Source: Martensiomyces pterosporus
Taxonomy: Eukaryota > Kickxellomycota > Kickxellomycetes > Kickxellales > Kickxellaceae
Direction: 5' to 3'
DNA: 64,000 bases
Assembly (NCBI GenBank): GCA_025201845.1
Contig: MU603989.1
Location: 28,642 to 92,641 of the forward strand
Shown here: piece after piece, positions 50,598-62,161 of the stretch
Layout of the letters: the number at the start of each line of letters is the position of its first letter
Position numbering within the stretch: position 1 is the first letter of the stretch
Program-made: the position numbers and the translations under genes
Notes under the pieces: generated by a model
Databases searched by the model: none
Told to the model about the DNA's origin: nothing
What the model saw: the letters and a program-made list of their open reading frames with translations, nothing else

Positions 50598-52181
50598 TCA
50601 GATCCGCCTGGAAACCACAAGCCGGCAGTCTCGGGAAGGGAACAGCTGTGCAGTGATGATGAAGTGGAGCGCAGGCATCAGCCTTGGACAGCCCCTGTCG
50701 TCAAGAACACGCGGCCCAAGATGTACGTAGTCAGGAGGCAACGCAAAGTCAAAGTCCTTCAGCAAGTTGCCCAGCATTAGCGTCATCTCAGCCATGGTCA
50801 GGTTTCTGCCCATGCATGGCCTGGCTCCAAAGCTGAACGCCGTAAGCCTGCGCTTGGCTGCGTCGTTGCCAAGGAATCTGCCTGGGTCGAACTCGTGTGG
50901 CTGCTGCCAGACATCCCTGTTGAGGTTTGCGCCCGAGTGGTTCATGTTGACCTCTGTGCCTGCTGGCAGATAGTGGCCGCTGCTCAGAGTAACTCCGCCC
51001 TCAGGCACTATGCGCGGCCACTGGCCACGCGCAATCGAGGCTGCACGTAGGCACTCGTAGATGCATGCCTCGAGATATGGCAGCTGCAATCTGCCCTCCG
51101 CATACGTGACCACGTCGTCCCTGCCAAATCTCGAGCGTACCTCGGCGACTGCCCTGCTGTAGTGCTCTGGATGAAGCACCAGAGCGTGGACAGCCCATGC
51201 CAGCTGATTCGACATCGTAAGCACGGCTGTCGAGAGCACAAACATGCACTCGGCAGAGATTTTGTGCAAACCCCGGGTCCGTGTATCATCGGAATCAACG
51301 AGCGTCTGGAGTATATCCGTGCATCTCTGGCTCTTGCCGTTCCCAGCACGCAGGCTGCGCTGCTGACGCTCCACTACGCGCGTGCTTATGTAATCAGCAA
51401 ACTGGTCGCTCTGCCTCTTGAGTGGCCACAAAAGAAGCGAAAATGGGGGAATCCTTAGCAGCGGGACAGTGGTGGCAGCTATTTGGTACACAGACGCCGA
51501 CAGCGGCCACCACAGTGCTCTGGGATCCTGGTCGTTCTCCATCGCCTCAAACGTCTGGCCAAGAACAAGAACGCCCATTGTGTCAAACAGGGACCGCACA
51601 AAGGCCTCCTTGTAGTTGACTTCGGCCATGCCAGTTGGGCTCTGCTGTATAAGCGTGTTCCACTTCCGCTTTATGGCCAAGACGCCATGCTGCGCAAGCG
51701 TTGGCTCTATCCGGAGCAGGTGTGCGCTGCTGAGGAGTGGGCCAAGTTGTTTTCTCTTTAGCATGGCCAGGTCGTGGTTTCTCGCAGTGTACGTGTTCTC
51801 CGTTTCCAGGATGTCCATCTGTTTGTAGTAGCTGGACTTCTTGAACGCAGGCGATCCAAACACAGCTCGGATGTCGGCATGGCTGCTTATCGACACAGCG
51901 TTGGGCTTATACATGTAAACATCGCCGTACCGCTCGTAGTCCCTCCGAGCAGCTATTCCCATCATCCCAGTCATCCCCAATAGCCCTGTGCGCAATCCAG
52001 TTATCCGGGCAAGGAATGGGCCAGGAATATTTCGGAGTGGTGAGAAATACAGGGCATAGACAACTCGGTAGACGGCAGCCAAGGCAATCAAGAGAGCCAC
52101 AGGGGCACTTGCAAACACAAACTGGTGCAAGACTGCGAGAGCCAGCCCAAAACAGCGATACCAGAGTGCTCCACCCAGCAT
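50598..52181 (-). CDS. Cytochrome P450 monooxygenase 2 with atypical I-helix
   Basis: A 527-residue microsomal P450. The first in-frame ATG is 52181; the frame upstream closes at a stop without another ATG. An N-terminal hydrophobic segment (LALAVLHQFVFASAPVALLI) and hinge (SPLRNIPGPFLARI) are present. The ExxR motif is ECLR in YECLRAASIARGQWPR; the heme loop is FSFGARPCMGRNL, intact with its Cys. The I-helix reads VLSTAVLTMSNQ, where the usual acidic residue before the conserved Thr is Leu, so oxygen activation may be unusual. P450 1, 14 kb away, keeps the canonical AGTDT. The two share only family-level features and are not a recent duplication. An upstream exon cannot be excluded. Substrate unknown. 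Confidence 0.9.
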   Translation of the reverse strand: MLGGALWYRCFGLALAVLHQFVFASAPVALLIALAAVYRVVYALYFSPLRNIPGPFLARITGLRTGLLGMTGMMGIAARRDYERYGDVYMYKPNAVSISSHADIRAVFGSPAFKKSSYYKQMDILETENTYTARNHDLAMLKRKQLGPLLSSAHLLRIEPTLAQHGVLAIKRKWNTLIQQSPTGMAEVNYKEAFVRSLFDTMGVLVLGQTFEAMENDQDPRALWWPLSASVYQIAATTVPLLRIPPFSLLLWPLKRQSDQFADYISTRVVERQQRSLRAGNGKSQRCTDILQTLVDSDDTRTRGLHKISAECMFVLSTAVLTMSNQLAWAVHALVLHPEHYSRAVAEVRSRFGRDDVVTYAEGRLQLPYLEACIYECLRAASIARGQWPRIVPEGGVTLSSGHYLPAGTEVNMNHSGANLNRDVWQQPHEFDPGRFLGNDAAKRRLTAFSFGARPCMGRNLTMAEMTLMLGNLLKDFDFALPPDYVHLGPRVLDDRGCPRLMPALHFIITAQLFPSRDCRLVVSRRI

Positions 52182-53000
52182 GTATGACACTACAGCCTCT
52201 GTCACGACTGGAATCTAGATCTCAAGAAGTATCTTAGGGAAAGCGTAGACGACGCTATCAAGTTTAGCAAAGGTAGTGATAGGAATATAGTACTCGTAGT
52301 GCAGAATAGACATATCCTCTTGCAGCACTTCCTCGACACACCTTGCACTGTCCTTTTCATCTCCTCCTTCGGTATACAAACTGGGGATGCGGCGAGTGTT
52401 CATTCGTAGTAGCCTTGCCTGCACAAGCACATCTGCTCTACTGTAGAATATGAGTGCTCTCCCAGAGGCCTGTGGGAAACGATGAATGCAGCAGCTCCTG
52501 ACCTGTCACAAGGCGAAGGTGATTGTGAAAAACACGGCGTGCTGCCCTCGCCAATATAACAGATCTGTCAAACTTGCGTCTGCCCAATCTGCTTAGCATT
52601 GTACATTGGGTATCATTATACTCACAAGGCACTACATTGGCGGATTTGCCTCGTCCATTTTTGTGCATTCTTCTCACATGCCTCGTCCATTCTCTAGATA
52701 CCATCCGTAATAGTAGAAATTACAGGATTACCAAGCCTAATTCATGGCGCTAGAGTTTGTATACCCTCGAGCAAATGTAGGCCGAGCGCCATGCATCTGC
52801 CCCTATTGGAATCTACGTTGCCAGGGCTTACTCTGCTTCGGCTATAGACAGACACCGTGTCTGCAGCGCAAAGCAGACAGCGCTGCGCTATTGACATTGT
52901 GTACTTGTGCAAAAAGAGAATGCGAGGAAAGGAGGCGTTGCTAGCGCACGATCCATTTTTCGCACACCCAAACACGGCCTCCCAATCTTGCTCAACCCAT

Positions 53001-53022
53001 CTCTCTCTCTCTCTCTCTCTCT
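53001..53022. repeat. (CT)11 microsatellite
   Basis: Eleven CT dinucleotides in a gene-free stretch. Confidence 0.92.
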
Positions 53023-53300
53023 TACACATGCCACCTTCCTATCACAGTGGCTCCAAGAGCCACCACTGCGCCTTGTATTGCATGCATCCTAGGAAACAAC
53101 AATAGCAAGCGGTCTTATCTGGTCAGCATATTCGCTTGTGCGTATGCGTGGTGGGGAATGCGGGGGCTGCCTGTGGGCATCATGATCATGACCTAGGTGT
53201 GTCTGGCACATATGTGGCGATGATGGGGCCGATGCATTTTTCAGTAAACCTAATCCGGAGCCAAGAAACTAGAAGAGTCCCCATAGCGGGGTCGGCTAAG

Positions 53301-53364
53301 GAGCACAGGAAATAATGTCGCCGGAGCGACAGGAAACAATGTCGCCGGAGCGACAGGAAACTAG
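53301..53364. repeat. 24-bp tandem repeat (GAGCGACAGGAAAC...) next to the FAS2 pseudogene
   Basis: Copies at 53301-53323 (one base shorter, AAAT instead of AAAC) and 53324-53347, plus a 17-bp partial copy at 53348-53364. The unit ends in AATGTCGCCG. It lies 120 bp upstream of the point where FAS2 homology starts. Confidence 0.88.
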
Positions 53365-53487
53365 ACAAACAAACGCTGTCGTGCACAGGTGTTCAGAGGA
53401 CATCCGTGGGCGATAGCCACTGCACATGAAAACCTATGCCATCTGGGGAGCCCGTGAATAAAATTACCTAGGCACTGTTGTGGCTCC

Positions 53488-54802
53488 TTGTTGCTGCCAT
53501 CGTCAGGGCCTATCAAACCGACGGTTGGTGCGTGCGAGACAAGCGTTTTGTCTATTGACGCGAGCATCGAAACGATCCAGTCTGGCAAGGCCAAGTTGAT
53601 GATCGCTGGTGGATTCGAGTCATTTACTGAAGAGTCCAGCCACGAATTTGCCCAGCTCAGCGCCACAAGCAGCTCTGCCGACGGATTCGCCACAGGCCAC
53701 ACACCAGCAGAGATGGGCAGGCCGTGCGCAACGACATGCAGCGGATTTGTGGAGGGCATTAGTCCTGGCACTGTTACTCTGATGTCGGCCTCCGCTGCCA
53801 TCGGATTTGGCGCGCCGATTTACAGAGTCGTTGCGATAACTGGGACAGCCACAGATAGGGAAGGGAAGTCGGTGCTAGTACCAGGAAAATGGTTGCTTAC
53901 ATCTGCTCGTGAGGCGCCGTCTGCATTCCCTTCACCGCTCTTGGATATCAACTACTGTCGAAAGCAGCTGGATGACCACCTTGCAACTATCGACGCTTGG
54001 GCTGAGCGCGAATGGCGTAACTAGCTGCAGCAGGCGGATGCTATGCGGACAGGAGGGTCGCCAAGCACGCCGGGCAATATCGATGCCTTTGTTGATCAGC
54101 ACCCCGCGTTCATTGAAAGAGGGACTGCGAGACAACAGCGGATGTTCCTGGATATGTGGGGCCACGAGTTCTGGAAGCAAGACCCACAGATTTCACCATT
54201 GCGCGGCTGCTTGGCTGCTTGGGGTTTCACTGTCGACGGCATTGGCATTGCTGTTCCCGCAGTGTTCCAGAAATGGCTCACTGGCCACCCAATAGCCCTG
54301 CTGCTGCGTGGATGCTCGACGGCGTGCTGCAGTCGCTCAGAACGAGGATCGTTCCAGGCAACCGCAATGCCGACAACATCAATGCAGAGCTCGAAAGGTT
54401 CGAGTGCATTTTGTATCCAAGGCGGTGCTAGTGAAGTCGTTTGTATTCGGCCAGGTTGACAGCGAGATCGTGGCGGTACACCCGGACTACTTGCTGGATG
54501 TCCTGACTCGCAGGTAGCTGGAAGAGTACAACGAGAGGCTGCTGCAGCGCGAGGCCAAGTCGTACCGCTACTGGCAGGACACATTGGTCGGCAGCCGCGC
54601 TTTCGTTCAGGTCAAGACGGAACCGCCGTACTCCGCTGAGCAGGAGCAGCAGGTGTACCTCGACCCGCTTGCAAGAGCTGAGCACGACCCTGCCACTGAC
54701 ACCCACAGGTTCCCGGACACCCAGGCCCCGTTTTAGGGCACGCGTGCTGTGCTGGCGCGGCTTGTAGACATTTCCTACTGCGCTGCTCAGTCCAGCAGAT
54801 AG
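53488..54802 (+). pseudogene. FAS2: Decayed FAS2 (fatty acid synthase alpha) ketoacyl-synthase fragment
   Basis: This remnant of the alpha subunit of fungal type-I fatty acid synthase covers the second half of the ketoacyl synthase domain and the following linker. Homology starts abruptly at LLLPSSGPIKPTVGACETS, which still holds the nucleophile Cys, and runs through GHTPAEMGRPCATTCSGF. Lesions: an in-frame TAG at 54022-54024; a deletion of about 30 codons near 54255-54262 removing the segment with the first catalytic His; a frameshift around 54290-54300 after LTGHP; another near 54415-54425; in-frame TAGs at 54515-54517 and 54734-54736. Recognisable stretches continue as NRNADNINAELERFECILYP, VAVHPDYLLDVL and QQVYLDPLARAEHDP. 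A weak echo of the phosphopantetheine-transferase part (DISYCAAQSS) ends at ~54802. The upstream domains and the rest of the transferase are missing. Non-functional. Confidence 0.9.
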
Positions 54803-55160
54803 CGTGCTGACCGTCCTGGTTGGTTGCCTGCAAAAGTCTGGTGCATATAGCGGGCCTCTGGAGTTGTTGTTGCAGCAAGCATGAGCACAAGCCCCATTGG
54901 TGGCTTTGATGCTTTCCTTTTTTTCGCTGCTGCTTCACTTTTTTTTTTTTTTTCGCTCTTGTCAGCGGGCCATTTTTTTTTCTTGTACGCTCGTTTACTC
55001 ACCATACTGCATTTCAATACGTAATTTAGCCATATTATTGCTCGTGCACATTCCAGCTGTTCTTCATTCGCGTGGCCTGCAAGCAAACAGCGTGGCGCGC
55101 ATTCAACACAAAGACATTCGCCAAGACATGACTGCCACCAGCAACCTGTGCAGCAATTAA
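54803..55160. other. Intergenic: FAS2 pseudogene to SNF2 gene
   Basis: A T-rich promoter-like stretch with a T13-15 run near 54938-54952. No gene seen. Confidence 0.4.
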
Positions 55161-58100
55161 ATGACGAACAGCAAATTTACGGCCCGTACTGAAATGGAGC
55201 AGCCCAGCCTTACGCCAGCACACGAAGATACAGACAGCAACGACCCTCGTTTGTGGAGCGTGGAAGAAGTGGCCAGGTGGCTGCGCCAGTGTGCGCCCAA
55301 GGGATCTATTCCTGTTGAGTTTGAAGGTAAACACTGCAGATTCTCACACGCGTACTACGGGGAGGCAGGTTCGACTGTTTGAGCTGGTGTGCGACACCAG
55401 TGCAAGAAAGACGTTTGCTAAGGTGCTTGCCTGTCGCTTCTGTGTATATTTTTTTTTTGGTAGAGAACTGCATCGATGGCGCAACAATGACAGAGTGCTT
55501 GACGTATGAGATCCTGCACCGCGACCTAGGCATAAAGGCGGGACCGGCTCTGGTGGTTATCCGCTTTATTCAGAATTTGAGAACCGAGTGGAATATTGCG
55601 GCGGTAGACCCGAATGGTACCACCACGGCTACTGCCTATAGCGTCGTCAGTACACCGCCGTCTTCTAGCGATGGGTGGGAGGACGACTGCGTTCCGAGCA
55701 TTTTGTCGATGGTGCCCGGAGGCGACCAGCCGGTGTGTCCGCGCAGAGTATCGCTGCTTTCGACCGCATTTATAGGCATTTCGTGTTCTGACGAGTCAGA
55801 GGTAGAGTCCGATAAAGACCTGTCAGCTATGGGCATTATCCAGAACGGCCTAATCGCAGAGACTACAGGGAGGGACAGTACCAGGCGCGAATATCAGCGC
55901 TGTGAGCCTGAACAGCAGAGCAATGCAGCGACCACGGGTGACGACAGCTCCTGCGATATGAGCATTAGCGGGGGGTCATCAATATTGCCTGACGTAGAGA
56001 TGTCGCAGGTAGAACCTGCACTTGACCCAGATGCCGACATGGCAGGCTCTTCTTTGACGGATCGTGTGCCAGTTGCGACGGCATCTGTGGCTTTTCAGCC
56101 ACCTACACAGCCAGCAGACGACCCAACGTCCGCTGCCACAGTTTATACCGAGATCTCAGCCACGGCTGAAGAGCCAACATCAATGATAGCAGAAGAGGCG
56201 CCCAAGTCGGATGCTGCGGAAGTAACACCAGCCGTCTCGCCTGATACAACAAAGGCCCCATTTGCAACTGCGGTGTCTCTACAGGAAGAGGTGCAGACGG
56301 AGGTGGTGGAAGAGCAAGGGGACGCGCATATGGCTGGCACAGAGCCTCTGTCTAGCCCTCCCCCTCCCACACAGAAGACTAAGAGGCGGGTTGCGCCTAA
56401 CCTGGTGTCAGCCGAGCTTCCGGCAAACTCTTCGGGCAACATTCCGCAGGACCCATTCGGCGATGAGCGTTCTGACGCTCACAAGCCTGCCTGTCCACTA
56501 CTGCCGCCTGAGCAGATGCGCGCAGCTCTGCAGTCAGCTTTCCCTGGTAACAGACGGTTTTTCCGACGCTCATTGTTCACAGGACTGCCGCCGCTCGCAA
56601 ACTACACTGTGCGCCGCTCGATGACCAATGCGCACACCAAGCTGCAGATACACGAGCCATCGTACTGCCACTTGGACACGGACACATTCTGGTTCAGGCG
56701 GTTTTCGGTGGCGAGGCTGACTGCAGAAAACGTATTGCAGCGGCAGTCCAGGCCACCTGGCTTGCTGGATAGCGATGCTCTGTCCAAGCTGTGGAACAAA
56801 ATGATCCTAGTGCAGGCGTGGCAGCGCCAGCATTCAGGAAAATGCGACACGGTGCTATATGGAGACCTTGAAGAAGGCGAGATCCCCCCAATGGCCGCTT
56901 CTGACCAGACTAGCGCCACGGGTGATGCTGACGTCGCCCTGCCTCTGTATGGAGACTCTGACGATTCCGGCGAGTTCTCAGATGGGCTGCTGCGTGAGAT
57001 TGCGAACGAGGTGGCCGAGGATGCCGCGCGCAAGGCAAAGGCGGAGAAGGCAAAGGCAAAGCGTGTGGCGCTGGTCGGTTCTGTGATAGCCGAAATGGAG
57101 GCTTTGTATGCACAGGGCTGGGAGAAGAGCAAGAAACCCAAATTCGAGGCCCGCTCGTACTATCTGTGGGGCAAGTACATTGCGCGCAGAGAGCACCTGC
57201 ACAGAGAGCTGCTGGACCTGAAGAACCGGCGGCTGCCCAAAGCACGCGAATCTATTATCAGCAGCGGCGTTAGCACCAGGCCGCAGGCCAAGGTGCTTTG
57301 CGAGGGACTGCGCTCGACGATTGACCAGATCGCAGAAAACAGCTGGCTACTGGAGCTGACAGCTGTGCCTCGGCCACTGCGGCCTTCCCCCAGGCCTCGA
57401 CGCAGCAAACAGCCAGGACCATCGAAACAGCGCAGATTGTCTGACTCTGAGTCCGACGGTACGGGCACCGAGGAAATGAGCGAGTTCATTGACGACGATG
57501 ACGCCGAGGAAGGGGAAATGCTGGAGATATTTGTTGAGATCGAGACGAACCGGCGACTTTCGGGCTCTCATAGTGGTTCGCGTGCGAAGCGCAGGGGGGT
57601 TCCACTGTCGAGCAAGGCACGCAGCCGCTTTGCTAAGCGGACTCGCGAGGGACTGGTGAATGCAGATGTAGGCAACAAAAAGCCACGGCGCCTGGCTGTC
57701 AGCGATATACTTGAGCATGCAAAGTGGCAGCCCGACAACAAGTGGGCGAAGCCGGTGGTTTCGGGCGACGAAACACAGCCGCAGATGGCGAGGAATGCAT
57801 TCAATGAGACGTTGGTGTCCATTCCGGCGGAGGACCTCTATTCAGCAGCTGTGTTCTATATCGACCGGATGGCTGTGGGCGGAGTCCCACTAGCAGACAT
57901 TGCTGCCGGACGAGCCAGCTTATCTGCCACAGCGGGTTCGTATGTTGGCAGTGAGCAGCGGCAGCAGAAACCAAATATCGACATGCGAGTTGCCTTGCGT
58001 GCATGGGCAGAGTTTCTCAGCTGGCTGGTGTCCAGAAAACCATCAGTTCGAGTGAAATACCCGACAATCAAGGATCGCAACAGCGCACACGCAAAGCTGC

Positions 58101-61100
58101 TTGAGATGCTGAAAGGGGACAGCGGCAGCCCGGCGCCGCAAGGATTCGGTGCACGCACCCAACAGCGCGTTTGCTCAGAGTACTCGCACGTCGCCGACTC
58201 GCTCGTCAAATGCGAACCGCCCATATACTCGCGCAGGATGCTGGTGGGCACTGCAGAGCCACCGCATCTCTTTCCGGAGGCTGTTCCACAGGACGACCCG
58301 GTTCTGGTGTTCTCGTGTGGAGTGATGCCCGGGATAGTCCTTTCATTGCAGGACGGCGGTGTAGCAAAGCGGGCAGCGTTCGCTGACTTTTGCCGGTGGA
58401 AGCGCGATGAGATCCGCCATCTGAGGGAAAACCCCAGCTTGACAGACGACTCTGGCTCTGACGAGCACATGAGCGTCGATAGCCGGCTGAGCTGCGAGGA
58501 GGTTAAGCTGGCGGACATCTCGCCCGGCGCAGCGTCCGGCACCAAGCGCAGCAAGCAAGCCCGCCGTGAGCCCAGCGAATACAGAGCCACCGATTCATCT
58601 GACCTCGAGATCATAGGAACGAAGCCAGCGGCAAAGAACAAGCAGACGGCCCCAAGCAGCTCCGAAACGCCCTCGCGCAAAGGTCGCCGCAATGTACGGG
58701 CAATCCGAGAAGAAAACCCGCTCGTTTTGGAGATGCGGCGCAAGCAGCAAGCAGCCGAGAGCGACATAAAGAGGCGCTTGCAGAAATCGACGCCAAACAC
58801 CGGCGTCGGCCGTGGGCTATGCGCACCTGCGCTTGATGAAGCGACTCCCACTGGGGAAATCGCATCACGCAATGCGGCACGCCGCGGTATAGCAGCCGTC
58901 AACATGGACCTGATCGGCACGCCTGTGCTAATCAATCCGGGCCACTTGGAAAGCGAGCGTGACGTAATGATTCCTGGATTCATCGCTGGGCACTTGAAGG
59001 ACCACCAGGTTGAGGGAATCCGATTTATGTGGAAGAATGCCGTTATGCTGAGCGATCACTCGGCCGATGCACTGAAGGAGCCCAGCAGCAGCAACGGAAG
59101 AAGCGCAAGGCTGTCGTTGCAGCATGGATGCGTGCTGGCTCACTCGATGGGGCTAGGAAAGACGCTGCAGACGATTTCATTTATCTACACGCTCCTCAAC
59201 GAGATCCATAGTGGCAATCCTGATTTCGCCAGCTCGGCGTTTGCTGCTCGCCGCGTGCTTATTCTGTGTCCGCCGACCGTGCAGTCGAACTGGGCGTCCG
59301 AGTTTTGGAAGTGGACTGGCGTCGATCATAACATGTCCGGTCTGCGCAAGCAAATGGCTGTGGACGGGCCACTGCTGCCGCCTCCTTTCAACCTGCCAGT
59401 GGATCGGCGCCTAGCTCCAGAGGAGCACAAAAAGCTTCTGGAGGTGCTTCGACATGTCAGGCAACAGTCGCGGAAAATCGTAACGCAGGTCATCAACTAC
59501 AGCATGATGAAGACGATGCCGATGCGCTTAGCTGCGCTAAAGTCGTGGAGCAACCATGGCGGCGTGCTGATCATGGGCTACTCAGGGTTCCGTGAGCTGA
59601 TGCACATGGTAACGACATTTGCGCCTAATGCATATAGGCGTGTGTCAATGCCAGCCGACCTCTCATCAGCGGTGCAGGCAGCGGGTATCGAAGAAGGGCA
59701 GGCACTTCCTGCTGGCAGCGACGATAGCAGTGCTGCCCTTTCACTGAAAGACGGGGACAAGGTCAAGTACGCGAGCGAGTTCAAAAAATACTTGTTGGAT
59801 GACGGGCCGTGCCTGATTATCGCCGATGAGGGCCACAATATCAAAAACCCAAAGACGCAGCTAGCGAGCTTGGCGAACATGCTCAAGTCCAAGTCGCGCA
59901 TCTGCCTCACCGGCTATCCGCTCCAGAACAACCTCGAGGAGTACTGGACGATGGTCGACTTCTGCTTCCCAAACTATCTTGGCGACCTGAGTGACTTCCG
60001 CAATGCGTACATTAACCCGATCAAAAACGGCATGTACGCTGATTCGACGTCTGCGGACAAGCGCGTAAGCACAATTCGAATGAAGACGCTGCAGAGGCTG
60101 CTTGAGACGCTGGTTGATCGCCGCGACTCGAGTGTCCTGCACCACCAGCTGCCGCGAAAGGTCGAGTACATTATATCGTGCCCGCTGACGCCACTGCAGA
60201 TGGAGCTGTACACCGCTTACCTTGCTGGCTTTGTTAGCTTGGAGCTGGCCAGCGGTGCCAGCGATCTGGAGGCTAGCACGCGTATGAACTCTTATTCTGC
60301 GAACACTCGTCTGTTCCAGCATGGCGCCATGCTGCTGACTATCTGCAACCACCCGTCGGTCTGCCTCGCTGCGATCAAGGAGCAGCAGCGACAGATTGAG
60401 ATGCAAAATGGCCTAGAGCGGCCTTCCAGCGCCAGTAAAGGTGGGCATGGGGCAGGCCATGCCAGGCCACCAACACCAGCGGACGACAGCGACGCAGCGG
60501 CAGGCTCTATCGGCGAGATGCTGGGTGTGGCGAGTGGCGATCTCATTGGCCTCGCAGCAGAAGAACTGGACAGCACTAGCTTTGCGGGCGGGGTTGGGCA
60601 GAGGTCTGTGAAGGACGAGTGGTGCAAGCCAATATTCGACAGACATATGGAGCAGGCGCCACTTGAGGGCGCAGTGGAAAAGCAGCAGGTTGTGGATCTG
60701 AAGCTACCGACGCACAGCACCAAGGCGATGCTCGTGCTGCAGATCATTCGCAAGAGCGCCCAGGCTGGCGAGCGCGTGCTGGTGTTTTCCCGTAGCATTC
60801 CGACGTTGGACTATCTTCAGTGGATGGTCGAGGCGGCAGGAGTGGCAGCTGGCCCTAACAAGACCGGTGCGGCTAGCAGCAAGACCACTCTGAGGATCGA
60901 TGGGCAGACGCCAGTGAATAGCAGGCAGGGGCTGATCGACAAGTTTAATGCGCCCAGCTCGCCCTACTATGTGTTCTTTATTTCGTCGGGCACTGGATCC
61001 ATTGGCATCAATCTAGTTGCTGCCAGTCGCGTCATTCTCTATGATATTGGCTGGAATCCGCTGTATGACGAACAGGCTGTGGCACGCGCATACCGCTACG

Positions 61101-62119
61101 GACAGAGGCGCCGTGTGTATGTGTATCGGCTACTCACCACGGGCACGTGGGAGGACAGGCTATTTAACAACAACGTATTCAAAGTCGGCATGACGCGGCG
61201 AGTGGTGGATAAGCAGTCAATGGGCCGCCGAATCTCAAAGGAGGACATGCAGCGGTATCTTGAGCGGCCGCCCGCTGATCCGATGCACATATCTAAGGAG
61301 CAGGCTTCGCAGCTGGCGGCGGATTATAGCGACGATGTTGTATTTGCGGACTTGCTTGCGTCGTATAAGCATGTGCTGTCCAAGGTGACGCCGCATGCGA
61401 CGCTGGTGGCAAACGAGGACGACAACTTTATGCAGGAAGACCAGGAAATTCTGAATGCACTGGTGCTGTCTGAGAAGCGGAGACTGGGCCAGGTGCCAGC
61501 GTCTGTACAAGCGCAGAGCGCACAGCCTGGCAGCCCGGCAACCTCACCTGCATGGGCTCTGCCCAGATCACGGCAGCAGCAACATGTGAATCAGCCAGCG
61601 CTGCCAACGTCGCCGGTGGCTGTGACAGCTGCTTACAATGCAAATGTTTTCGGATCGGATATGAGTAGACGGCCAAACGCTCCACGGGGAGCTGGGGAGA
61701 ATGGTGCAAGCACCCATGCGCGGCCGCAGACAGGACAAACACCCACGTTGCGGCAGCCAACGAACGCACACGCCTCCGGCCCCATCATTAATATCAGACG
61801 GGTGCCTGTTGTGGTTGCGGAAGCAATTCTTCTTGCAATCAAGATGCGGCTCCGGGTGCTGAGTGGGTTCACCACGGAGTCGGAGGTTAGGACCCACAGC
61901 ACGGTGGTCAGCCTGATACAGCAGTGGCTCGACTCGGTCAGCCAGTTCATCAATAAGGGCAGTCCGGGGTATGAGCAGCGTGAACAAACCCCTACAGAGA
62001 GTATCTTGGGGAGGATCTTTGATGCGGGTGCGTTTTGCAAGATCGTTCCGCAGCTGTATAGCATGGACAATGCGACGCTGGATGCCGTTGTGCGCAACTC
62101 CGTCTCCGCATACCAGTAG
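55161..62119 (+). CDS. SAM-domain SNF2 chromatin remodeller, ATRX/ARIP4-like, spliced
   Basis: Exons 55161-55326 and 55464-62119 (137-nt intron, GTAAAC...GTAG) encode about 2273 residues. Splicing joins LWSVEEVARWLRQCAPK to ENCIDGATMTECLTYEI and LGIKAGPALVVIRFIQNLR, which together form a SAM domain. A ~1200-residue, mostly disordered acidic region follows. Then comes the SNF2 ATPase: Walker A HSMGLGKT (59147-59164), DEGH box (59824-59835), LTGYPLQNNLEEYW, and a helicase C lobe with SSGTGSIGINLVAASRVILY and QAVARAYRYGQRRRVYVYRL. DEGH and the GYPLQNNL-EYW-MVDF signature place it in the ATRX/ARIP4 (Rad54-like) branch. A C-terminal ~500-residue tail is disordered. Nuclear ATP-dependent chromatin remodelling is expected. 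AATAAA lies 37 nt after the stop. Confidence 0.88.
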
Positions 62120-62155
62120 CTGGCTGCTCCTGCTTCACGGATCTGGCGTGCTCAT

Positions 62156-62161
62156 AATAAA
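62156..62161 (+). terminator. Candidate polyadenylation signal of SNF2 gene
   Basis: AATAAA 37 nt downstream of the SNF2 stop codon. Confidence 0.5.

Larger units (their letters stand above)
52182..53487. other. 1.3-kb stretch between P450 2 and the FAS2 pseudogene
   Basis: No intact gene seen. It carries a (CT)11 microsatellite and a short 24-bp tandem repeat just before the pseudogene. A minus-strand open frame at 52438-52704 has no recognisable features. Confidence 0.45.

Noticed and set aside
55379..55463. Start of the SNF2 gene inside the second open frame (from 55379)
   Set aside because: That stretch is intronic and begins with a non-ATG codon. Joining the first exon at 55161 through GT-AG sites restores a SAM domain.
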